A stretch of 64,000 nt of DNA from Gulosibacter sediminis (lineage in GTDB: Bacteria > Actinomycetota > Actinomycetes > Actinomycetales > Microbacteriaceae), in assembly GCF_023370115.1 (NCBI RefSeq), contig NZ_CP097160.1, forward strand, positions 1,674,001-1,738,000, written 5' to 3'. The translations under genes and the position numbers were made by a program. Numbering within the stretch: the first letter of the stretch is position 1; every line of letters begins with the position of its first letter. The notes beneath the pieces are model-generated. The model was not told where the DNA came from. It did not search any database and was given only the letters and a program-made list of their open reading frames with translations. Shown here piece by piece: positions 1 through 8,408 of this stretch.

Positions 1-3000
1 CTGTCGTCACGCAGCAGCGAGCGCCGCGCGCCGTCAGCATCCACCGTATCGAAGCACGCGAGATAGCGCTCGAGCAGCTCGCCGCCGAACTCCTGAATCT
101 CGTCGATCACGTGCCCGAGCGGGGTGTCGGCGTCGGCCGAGGCGAGCACGTCGATCGCCCGCCGTGTGCCCTGCTGACCGCCCCGCGCGGCGATCTCGTC
201 GAAGATCGTCGCGAGAAACTGTCGCTTGAGAATCTCGACCGCGTCGAGGTACGTCGCCGGCGCGGGCACCTCGCCGTTGATGAGCTCGAGCGGCTCCTGG
301 TACCAGGCGAGCTGATCGTGCCGCCCCGGTACGAACGCGAGCGCGAGCGCGCTCCCACTGAGGCGACCGGCGCGGCCCACGCGCTGCACGTAGTTCGCGA
401 CGGTTCGCGGCAGCGAGGCGAGGACGACGGTCGAGAGGTCGCCGATGTCGATACCCATCTCGAGCGTCGGCGTCGCCACGAGCACGTTCGGCGCATCGGG
501 CTGCGTCTCGGCACCCTTGAACGCCTGCTCGTAGGCGAGGCGCACGTCGTCGGGCAGCAGGCTCGTGTGCTCGCGGGCGACCACGCGGCGCATGTTCGAC
601 TCGGCGTAGAGCGTGCGGTAGTAGTTGTCGGGCTTCAGCGCGTGGCGGCGCAGCATGCCGTCGTGGCACTGCAGCACCGGGCATCGAGCCCCGTCGAGCT
701 GCGCCACGGTCGTGGGGCTGCCCGCGGTGAGCGCGCCGCAGCTGTCGCACTCGAGCATCGTGTTGCCGGCGGTGAGGTCGGCGTCGGATGCGGGGCGCAC
801 GAGAATGCGCTCGGGCGCGAGCGCGAACGCCGGGCTCGTGCCACCGCGCTCCACGTGGTGGGTTTCGACGAGCTCGCCCTCCGCGAGCGCGTCGAACAGC
901 CGTCGCACGAGCCGCCCGCTCGCCTCCTTCGGCACATCGAGGATGCGCGAGGTCCAGCGCGCGTACCAGCCGGTCGGCGAGGTGAGGTCGTCGAGCAGGT
1001 ACTCGGCCTTGCCGTGCTTCGGGTTCGCGCCGACGCGGGCGAAGGCGGGCGCTGAGCGACCCTTCGGGAACGCCGGCATGCCCTCGCGGTGCGGCCGCCC
1101 ACCCCAGACGCGGTACCGCAGCCCGCTGTCTTTGATGTAGGCCTTGAGCCACGGGTGCATGATGCCGCCGCGCGAACGCAGCTGCTCGAGCACGCCTCGC
1201 GCCCAGGCGACGAGCGTCGGCCCGGCGATCTCGCCGTCGCTGCCGAGCTCGGCATTGAATTCAAACCCGCTCACGGCCTCGCGGGCGAGGCGTTCGAGCA
1301 GCTCGGGGGTGCCGGTGTCGACCTCGGCCGTCACCGAACCGGTCTTCTCGAGCGTGCGCGCGAACGACGACTGCAGCCCGAATTCGAGGCTGAGGTCGAA
1401 GGCCATGCGCTTTGCGACGCGGCGGCGCGTGGGCAGGTCGACGTTGTTCGCGTCGGCGGTCTGCCAGAAGCTGCGAAAGCTCTCGCGGTCGACGATGTCG
1501 GGCCCGAGCAGCCGGTAGCGGTCGGCCTGAGTCGTCGCGCGCGCGAGCATCTCGGTCGCAAGTTCGGCGAGGGTGCGCGTCTGCGTGCCGAGCGCCCGAC
1601 GAATCGCGTTGCGCAGCCCGAAGGTGTGCGCGCGCGACTGCACGAAGCCGGCGCGGTGCGCGGCGTCTTGCACGCTGTCGGTAAAGACGAGCTCTTTCTT
1701 CTCGGCGTCGTCGAGCTCGCCGTCGCCGAACAGCGAGGTGGTCACCACCGAGAGCAGCGTGGCGACGGCGGCGCCCATGAAGCGAATGCCGTCGCGCTGC
1801 CCGCACGCCGGGCACACGTCGTTGCGGGTGTCGCGCTCGGCGTCTTCGCCGTCGAGCCAGCGAACGGGGAGAATGTTCGTGTCGACGTCGCCGCCCTCGA
1901 GCCCCGGATGCGTCGCGAACACGCTGCGCTCGCGCACGTCCCACCACCCGAAGCCGGGCACGGGCTCGTTCTTCTCGTAGTGCTGGTCGGCCTCGCGGTC
2001 GGCGTAGATGAGGGCCCGAAAGTTGCCGGTTTTGCGCACCGACTCTTCGCGCGGGTTCACGCTCGCGGGCGCGAGGGCGCGGTGCTCGCCGGTGCTCTTC
2101 ACCGCGATGCCCCAGCCGCTGCGGCCGCAGTGGCGACAGTACACGGCGGGCACGGCGTCGCGCCCCGCGTCAGAGTGCGCGTCTTGGTTCTCTTGCAAGA
2201 ACGTCTCGCCGTCGTCTTTCCAGCGGAAGCCGACGCTCGGGCCGGCGATGCGGTCGAGGCGGGTGACTTCGCGGATCCACACGTTCACGTCGACCGAGGG
2301 CGCGCGGAAGCCGACGGCGGCGCGCACCTGGCTCAGCGCCGCGAGCACGGCGTTCACGGTGTCGGCGGCGGCATCGGCGTCGCGCGTGACCGAGCCGTTG
2401 AGGATGCCCGCGACGAGCGCATCGAGCGCCACCGGGGCGGCCGTGCGTTCAAGCACCTCGAGCACGAGCGGATGCGCGCGCAGCGCATCGTGGAGCACCT
2501 CGGCGTCGGCCGCGACGAACTCCCCCGGATCGGTGAAGAGCTCGGCGACGACGCGGCGCGCGAGGTCGAGCGGTTCGTCGCCCGCGCCAGACACGGCGGC
2601 GGCAACGGCGGTGGTGTCGATCGCGGGCGCGTCGACGCCCTCGGCGCCGAGCAGCCGCGGCCGGCCGGCAGGGATGCGCATGGCCTCGGCCGCCCACTGC
2701 GCCACCGTGTAGCGCGTCTCGCCCACGACGCTGCCGGTGTCGAAGCCGCCGCCGAACACGGTGTTCGCGAAGTCGAGCATCACCGTCGGGTCGTCGCCGC
2801 CGAGCGTCGCCGAGGTGGCGACGGGCGTGATTTTGCCGAGCGGCGCCGCCTCGGCCGCGGCGTCGATGCCGAGGGATGCGCGGGCAGCCGGGTTCTGCGG
2901 CCAGTGCCGCTTGAGCGCGAGGCCGAGGCGGCGCAGCAGCATGGCGACGTCGGTGCCCTGCGCGCCGTCGTAGGTGTGGAACTCGTCGAGCACGAGGTAC

Positions 3001-3698
3001 TGCAGGCTCGTGGCGCTCTGCTGCCAGATGCCCTGGTCGTCGTGGCGCAGCAGCAGCTGGTCGAGCATCTTGTAGTTGGTGAGCAGAATGTCGGGCGCCT
3101 TCGCCCGCATGGTGCCGCGGTCGGTGATGAGCCCGTCGCGGCTCACCTTCGAGCGTTTGGGGCCTGCCTCGCCGACGAACAGGCCCGCGCTGACCCCCGA
3201 GAGTTCCGGATGCGCCGAGATGAGCTGCGCGAGCCGTCGCGCTTGGTCGTTCGCGAGCGCGTTCATCGGGTAAAGGATGAGCGCCTTCATGCCCGTCTGC
3301 CCGGCGCGCTGCATTCGCAGCACGTGGTCGAGAATCGGGTAGAGGAACGCCTCGGTCTTGCCCGAGCCAGTGCCGGTGGTGACCATCGTCGGCCGCGGGC
3401 CGTCGCCGCCCGTGTGACGCGCCGAGCTCAGCCGTTCGAAGGCGGCGAGCTGGTGGCCGTGCGGCGGATACGGTGCCCCGTACCACTCGAGCACCTCGGT
3501 GGCCTCGCGCTCGGCGGCCCTGAAGGGCAGGCGCGTGCGGATGTACGGTCCGCGAAAAATGCCGTTCGTCGAGTCGCCGAGAAACTCGTCGAGCTTCTCG
3601 GCGACCTGCCGCTCGGCGAGGCCGAAGGTCGTGCGTATGTAGTCGCCGATCGATCCCTGTAATTGGCCGACCTGCAGCGACGGCAGCAGCGCGGCCAC
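1..3698 (-). CDS. Large DEAD-type SF2 helicase with inserted zinc ribbons (DISARM/DUF1998-like), partial
   Basis: Third gene of a likely phage-defence operon. The GTG start overlaps the TAG stop of the upstream methyltransferase by one base (TAGTG), so the two are probably translationally coupled. The frame is open to the window edge, showing 1,232 residues without the C-terminus. Visible motifs are a Walker A loop TGTGSGKTE near residue 106, a DEFH box near 237, split zinc-ribbon cysteines YCRHCG (520-525) and CPAC (629-632), a CDSCG ribbon at 984 and helicase motif VI QRVGRAGR at 1105-1112. About 850 residues separate the two RecA halves, so the zinc ribbons sit in a large insertion. The position after a SNF2 helicase and an adenine methylase matches DrmA of class 1 DISARM; a DUF1998 or Druantia-type helicase is the alternative. 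The product probably tracks on invading DNA. Family placement is inference; the helicase assignment is firm. Confidence 0.8.
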   Translation of the reverse strand, partial: MAALLPSLQVGQLQGSIGDYIRTTFGLAERQVAEKLDEFLGDSTNGIFRGPYIRTRLPFRAAEREATEVLEWYGAPYPPHGHQLAAFERLSSARHTGGDGPRPTMVTTGTGSGKTEAFLYPILDHVLRMQRAGQTGMKALILYPMNALANDQARRLAQLISAHPELSGVSAGLFVGEAGPKRSKVSRDGLITDRGTMRAKAPDILLTNYKMLDQLLLRHDDQGIWQQSATSLQYLVLDEFHTYDGAQGTDVAMLLRRLGLALKRHWPQNPAARASLGIDAAAEAAPLGKITPVATSATLGGDDPTVMLDFANTVFGGGFDTGSVVGETRYTVAQWAAEAMRIPAGRPRLLGAEGVDAPAIDTTAVAAAVSGAGDEPLDLARRVVAELFTDPGEFVAADAEVLHDALRAHPLVLEVLERTAAPVALDALVAGILNGSVTRDADAAADTVNAVLAALSQVRAAVGFRAPSVDVNVWIREVTRLDRIAGPSVGFRWKDDGETFLQENQDAHSDAGRDAVPAVYCRHCGRSGWGIAVKSTGEHRALAPASVNPREESVRKTGNFRALIYADREADQHYEKNEPVPGFGWWDVRERSVFATHPGLEGGDVDTNILPVRWLDGEDAERDTRNDVCPACGQRDGIRFMGAAVATLLSVVTTSLFGDGELDDAEKKELVFTDSVQDAAHRAGFVQSRAHTFGLRNAIRRALGTQTRTLAELATEMLARATTQADRYRLLGPDIVDRESFRSFWQTADANNVDLPTRRRVAKRMAFDLSLEFGLQSSFARTLEKTGSVTAEVDTGTPELLERLAREAVSGFEFNAELGSDGEIAGPTLVAWARGVLEQLRSRGGIMHPWLKAYIKDSGLRYRVWGGRPHREGMPAFPKGRSAPAFARVGANPKHGKAEYLLDDLTSPTGWYARWTSRILDVPKEASGRLVRRLFDALAEGELVETHHVERGGTSPAFALAPERILVRPASDADLTAGNTMLECDSCGALTAGSPTTVAQLDGARCPVLQCHDGMLRRHALKPDNYYRTLYAESNMRRVVAREHTSLLPDDVRLAYEQAFKGAETQPDAPNVLVATPTLEMGIDIGDLSTVVLASLPRTVANYVQRVGRAGRLSGSALALAFVPGRHDQLAWYQEPLELINGEVPAPATYLDAVEILKRQFLATIFDEIAARGGQQGTRRAIDVLASADADTPLGHVIDEIQEFGGELLERYLACFDTVDADGARRSLLRDD

Positions 3699-6600
3699 TA
3701 CGACTCCTGCAGTTTCTTCTCGAAGTAGGCGTAGGCCTCGCGCATTTCGGCCTCGCGGTCGAGCGTGCGGAATGGCAGCTCGTACTGCACGTAGTTGCCC
3801 GCCACGTTCTGTGCGTAGAGCTCGTCTTGCTTGAGATCGTCGCCGCGCTTGCGCCACTCGCGCACGAGCTCGCCCGGAACCTCGCGGCCGTTCATGTCGT
3901 AGACGTACTTGTTCTTGTCGTAGCCATAGAGCACGGGGAACTGCGTGCGGTAGATCGTGCAGAGTTCGTCAGCGGAGATGCCGAGACTCAATGCCACGAT
4001 GGCGTCGATCTCGAGGAGCGCTTGTCGGCGTTCCGCGTCGAGACGAAGCGGCACGCCTGTATTCCATCGACTAATGGACGCATTTTCAAGAGAAGCAGCG
4101 TCGTGCCACCACGGCTGTATCGCCCAGTTAGCTGGTCCTGCGTTCGCCTGCCAGAAATCCTCATACGCGGAAGTAACACTCACGAGTCGGCCAAATCTCC
4201 AGAATAGTTCAGTCCGCAATATTTCTATGTCGCTGAAAGTAATTCGGTTAAAGACCGAGGTCCAGATGTTTCCTTTGGGAACAAGCCTTACCTGAAAGTC
4301 AGAAAGTATCGAGACAGCGAAGACGCCAGCCATGTATAGCTTTGACAGACTTTCTCCTTGCGTTGCCCCGACTGTGGTGACGGCGTTCACATGCGCCACG
4401 CCAGGGGGCACAATTGCACCAATCAGCGTCCGCTCGCCAGTGTTTGCAGCCATATTGCGCCAGGCGAAGCGGAAGAAGTTGCGGGCATTCTGCCCATCCC
4501 AGTGTGTGTATTGGGCGTCGTAGCTTGCGTCTCGGATCGGCTTGTACGACGTCACTGGCAACGAATCAATGCCCAGCATCTCAAGGTCTACCCGCGTCCA
4601 GTCGGCCTTGCTCTTCAACGTTTCGTTGGGCCATTTAAAGAATGGGTTCGCAACGTGAAGGTGGACCCCCTGCAAAATCACGTCATCCCATGACTTGGCG
4701 GGCCCCCACTCCACATCGAACCGTCCTTTGCGGCGATCGATGGTCTCATGCCAGCCGCCACTCCATTCGAGTCCCAGCGAGCCGAGTCGAGGCTGATCAA
4801 CCAGTTTCTCCAGCACCGTCTGCAGGCTAGAGGTCACCGTGTACACCATCGGAGACTCTAAAATCGGCACTTCAGCGTCACCCAATACATCGCGCCACGT
4901 GTGGAGTACGCTTTCGTCAACCGTCGTGATGCGAGCCGAATGGGGGCGAAGGTCCCAGTTCCCTTCGGGGTCTTTGAGTCCTGGTTCTTCGCCTGAACCG
5001 TCATGGGAAAGTGATCTTTCAACGGTCTCGGGGTGATAAAGGCTCACAGCGTTCAAGAATGACGTTTTACGACTTGTCGCATATGTATGAACGCCATAAG
5101 TCATCAGGTCGCCGACTTCGGTAAACAGCTTGAGCTCATTTACAAAGTGCCAGTGTCGACGCAGCCTTGAGTAGGTTTGCGCGCGAAACTTTCCCGCTTT
5201 GACGTCTGTCATGTGGCTGTCTGGATGAACCAGTGACGCCGCGCCCTTCATCGAACTATGCCGCCACGTCGAAACCATGAAACAGCGATATAAATCCGGT
5301 TGAAGACCAGCGAGAGGCGAATATTCATTACGACTGCCGACAAACGTCGAAGTGGAAATAACGTCACCAACACCATCCGCAACTAACTCGGGCATGCCGA
5401 GCATCCCCAGCGCCTCGCCACGCTTGATCGCCTTTTGCTGCTGCGTCGCCTTCGGGTTGAGTTGCCACCAGGGGTCGGCCTCGGCGTAGAGCGCTTCGAT
5501 GTCGGTGCGGGGCCGCACCCAGGGTGGGTTTCCGACCTGCAGGTCGAAGCCGCCGTGGGTCGCCATGAGCGACGCGAAGTCGAGATCCCAGTGGAAGAAG
5601 CCCTGCGCATCCGACACCTCGCGCACGACCTTGAGCCACGGGTGCTCCTTCACGACCTCGTTGATGTCGACCGCGCCCGCAAAGTCGAGGTCGAGCTGCT
5701 CCGACTCCCCGAGCGTGTGCCAGTCGGTGCCGATGTGCAGGCCGGTCTGCCCCTGCGCCCGCGCCCTCGCCGGCACTTCGGCGTGAACGCCGAGAATCTG
5801 CTGCAGCGCATCCACCCACTGCTCGAAGCTCGGCGGCACGTCGTTGCGCTCGCCTATCGGCACCGGCCAGAACCACAGCGCGCACCACGCGTTCATCACG
5901 AGCCGCAGGCGCTGGTAGGCGCCGTTCGGGTCGTCGAGCTTGCGCTGAATCTCTTCGCGGCTCACCGCATCCGACTTCTCAGCGCGCGATTCTTGCCCAA
6001 ACAGCTCGATGTGGCGCCGGGCCTCGGTCTCGGCGATCTCGAGGCGGCGCACCACGAACTGCCACATGCGCTCAACGCGCATCGAGAGGTTCAGCAGTGT
6101 GTCGACCTGCTTCTTCTCGGGCTGCTTCGTCACCGTCTTGCGCCAGTCGCGCAGCGCCTTCGCGCCGTCGGGCGTGAGCTTCTTCACCTCGGCGTTTTCG
6201 GCTGCGGCCGCCCATCCGTCTGCGGGCAGCAAGAAGTGGAAGATCTTGCCGCTCGTCTGCGAGGCGAGGCGCTCATCGCGCAGGTCATCGGCGAGCGAGG
6301 TCGCCGAGATCTCGGTGGGCTCGGTCTTGAGCCACGCGCGCTTCTTCAAATCGCCCGGCGCATACATCGCGCGGCGCGCGCCGATGAGCGAGTTACCGCG
6401 GCGCAGGTGCAGGCCGAACCACGGCGCATCCAGGCCCTTGAGCATCGTGTCGAGCCAGAGCGAAATCTCGGCGAGCTCGACCGCGGTCGCGTTGAGGTCG
6501 ACGCCATACACCTGGTGCAGCGCGATGTGCGCCTTCACCCGCTGCAGCTCCTGCGGGTACTGCTCGGGCTCGATCGTGATGCCAGTCTCGGCCTGCTTGC

Positions 6601-8407
6601 GCTTGAGGTACTCGGCCGCGAGCTGCCGCGTCGCCTCGATGGCGAACGCTCCCGAGCCGAGCGCCGGCTCGCACACCGTGAGCTTCAGAATCTCGTCGGC
6701 CGTGGTGACCGTGTCGTTCTGGTCGAGCAGCTCGGCGAGCGCCTGCGACACCGTGAACTTCGTGAGCACTTCGGGCGTGTAGTACGACGCCGACTGCTGC
6801 CGTGCCCGGCCCGAGAGCCGGTACACGAATGTGCCGCGGCGGTGCACCACCTTTTCGAGCACGCCCGTGAGCTCGTTCTCGGTCATGACGAAGTCGTTGT
6901 CGTCGAGGTGGCTCGCGCGGGTGACCGGCACGACCCACGAGCCCTTGCTCGCGTCGCCGTTTTTCGCCACCTCGTAGAGATCATCTTCGGCGAAGAAGCC
7001 GGTGTACGACATGAGGCCCTCGTACACGGCGCCGAGCTGGTTGATGCCGAGATCGGCGTAACTGATGAAGCCGCGATCTTGCCCCTTCTGCTGCTTCGAG
7101 AGCAGCAGTCGCGCGAGAATGCGCGTCATCGCGCCGTCGCCGAGGCCGACCTCGTCGATGAGCGCGATCGCCTCGGGGCGGAACAAGTCAGCGCGCAAGC
7201 TGTGAAAGCTGAGGCCGTCGACGAGGTGCTCGTCTTTCTTGTTACTGCGCTCGCCGTGGCCCGTGTCAATGAGGCGGAACAGCATGCCGAGCGACGCGTA
7301 GATGTGCGTCGCCTCGCGGGCGCGCGTCGACTCGAGCTCGACGAGCGCGAGATCGCGCAGGCGGTCGACGCTGTAGCCCTCGCCGTACTCGGGCGAACCC
7401 ACCGGCAGCACCTCGAGCTCGGGCGAGGCCTCGGCGTAAAGCAAGAAGAGAATGCGGTAGAGGTAGCGCAGCGACTGCACCGCGAGCGGCTGCGCCTGCT
7501 GCTTCGGCAGCGGCTCGAGGCCCTGGGCCGCGCGGCGGCGCACGACCTCGTTCGCGATGTCTTCGATCGACAGGCGCACGCCCTCGCGGAGGTCTTCTGA
7601 GACGCCGACGGCGTGCTTCTTCGATGCCTCGATCACCTCGGTCCACCACGGGGTGCCCGAGTTCTCGAGGCCCGCCGACTCGAAGCTCTCGACCGCGATC
7701 GCGGCGATCGTGCGGTCGAGCTCCCCCGCCTGCTTCGTGTCGTTGCGCTCGATCACGAGCTGCAGGTCGACGGCGAGGTAGCGGCCCTCGGGCCAGCGCT
7801 CGCGATCGGTGACGAGCAGCCAGCCGCCCGCGAACACGATCGCGTACGGCACCTCTTCGATCTGGAATATGTGGCTGAGCAGCTTCGGCACCGCGTGAAT
7901 GGGATGGTTCTCGTCGTCGCGCGGCGCGAACGGCTCGGCGAGCTGGTGCTGCTCGGCGCCGTTGCCCTTGCGAAGCAGCTCGTCGACCGAATCAGCGGGA
8001 AGCGCCTTGACGATCGCGAGGAACGGCGCCTCGACGCCCTCGTCGTGCAGCCAGCGCACGGGGCCTTCGCGGCGCTGCTCGACGAATCCGGTGTTCGCGC
8101 CCATGGCCGCGGCGAGCGTGTCGTAGAGCAGCGCGTCGAGGTCTGCCGCCGTGCTGGGGCTCGGCGTTCGCGCCGGCTCGTCGCGCGCATCCGCCTGTGC
8201 CTGCCCCAGCTTGCTGAACGCGTCGACGAGCGCCGCGCGATGCGACTTGAAGCGCGAGCGCGCCGACTCGTGGCCGTCGTCTTCAGTGGCCTTCCAGAGC
8301 TTGTGGCGTTTGACGACCTCGGCGCGGAACGACTCTGACTTGCTGTCGGTGGTGAAGAAATGCTCGCTGAGCCAGCTCTCGCCAATGATCAACGCGTCGT
8401 CGGCCAT
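3698..8407 (-). CDS. Adenine-specific DNA methyltransferase, DISARM DrmMI-like (1,569 aa)
   Basis: Very large N6-adenine DNA methylase. The SAM-binding motif reads CEPALGSGAF near residues 578-587 and the catalytic motif reads NPPW near 960, a variant of the usual NPPY/F. It starts with ATG one base after the upstream helicase stop (TGACATG), so co-expression is very likely. By family knowledge such enzymes mark host DNA so that the partner helicases act only on unmodified phage DNA. The size and helicase partners argue against an ordinary type II enzyme and favour a DrmMI or PglX-like role; no PglZ or BrxC is visible. Roughly 3.96-5.37 kb, encoding the C-terminal third where target recognition is expected, is clearly richer in A+T and has a different codon style from the rest of the gene, suggesting replacement of the recognition domain. 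Confidence 0.85.
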   Translation of the reverse strand: MADDALIIGESWLSEHFFTTDSKSESFRAEVVKRHKLWKATEDDGHESARSRFKSHRAALVDAFSKLGQAQADARDEPARTPSPSTAADLDALLYDTLAAAMGANTGFVEQRREGPVRWLHDEGVEAPFLAIVKALPADSVDELLRKGNGAEQHQLAEPFAPRDDENHPIHAVPKLLSHIFQIEEVPYAIVFAGGWLLVTDRERWPEGRYLAVDLQLVIERNDTKQAGELDRTIAAIAVESFESAGLENSGTPWWTEVIEASKKHAVGVSEDLREGVRLSIEDIANEVVRRRAAQGLEPLPKQQAQPLAVQSLRYLYRILFLLYAEASPELEVLPVGSPEYGEGYSVDRLRDLALVELESTRAREATHIYASLGMLFRLIDTGHGERSNKKDEHLVDGLSFHSLRADLFRPEAIALIDEVGLGDGAMTRILARLLLSKQQKGQDRGFISYADLGINQLGAVYEGLMSYTGFFAEDDLYEVAKNGDASKGSWVVPVTRASHLDDNDFVMTENELTGVLEKVVHRRGTFVYRLSGRARQQSASYYTPEVLTKFTVSQALAELLDQNDTVTTADEILKLTVCEPALGSGAFAIEATRQLAAEYLKRKQAETGITIEPEQYPQELQRVKAHIALHQVYGVDLNATAVELAEISLWLDTMLKGLDAPWFGLHLRRGNSLIGARRAMYAPGDLKKRAWLKTEPTEISATSLADDLRDERLASQTSGKIFHFLLPADGWAAAAENAEVKKLTPDGAKALRDWRKTVTKQPEKKQVDTLLNLSMRVERMWQFVVRRLEIAETEARRHIELFGQESRAEKSDAVSREEIQRKLDDPNGAYQRLRLVMNAWCALWFWPVPIGERNDVPPSFEQWVDALQQILGVHAEVPARARAQGQTGLHIGTDWHTLGESEQLDLDFAGAVDINEVVKEHPWLKVVREVSDAQGFFHWDLDFASLMATHGGFDLQVGNPPWVRPRTDIEALYAEADPWWQLNPKATQQQKAIKRGEALGMLGMPELVADGVGDVISTSTFVGSRNEYSPLAGLQPDLYRCFMVSTWRHSSMKGAASLVHPDSHMTDVKAGKFRAQTYSRLRRHWHFVNELKLFTEVGDLMTYGVHTYATSRKTSFLNAVSLYHPETVERSLSHDGSGEEPGLKDPEGNWDLRPHSARITTVDESVLHTWRDVLGDAEVPILESPMVYTVTSSLQTVLEKLVDQPRLGSLGLEWSGGWHETIDRRKGRFDVEWGPAKSWDDVILQGVHLHVANPFFKWPNETLKSKADWTRVDLEMLGIDSLPVTSYKPIRDASYDAQYTHWDGQNARNFFRFAWRNMAANTGERTLIGAIVPPGVAHVNAVTTVGATQGESLSKLYMAGVFAVSILSDFQVRLVPKGNIWTSVFNRITFSDIEILRTELFWRFGRLVSVTSAYEDFWQANAGPANWAIQPWWHDAASLENASISRWNTGVPLRLDAERRQALLEIDAIVALSLGISADELCTIYRTQFPVLYGYDKNKYVYDMNGREVPGELVREWRKRGDDLKQDELYAQNVAGNYVQYELPFRTLDREAEMREAYAYFEKKLQES

Positions 8408-8408
8408 G

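Noticed and set aside
1089-3662. An 857-codon open frame on the plus strand
   Set aside because: It mirrors the helicase gene on the other strand. The residue text is low-complexity (Arg, Ala, Val, His, Gly) with no family motif, whereas the minus frame has ordered helicase motifs.
5435-7600. A 721-codon plus-strand open frame
   Set aside because: Antisense shadow of the methyltransferase; GC-rich codon bias keeps the opposite frame open.
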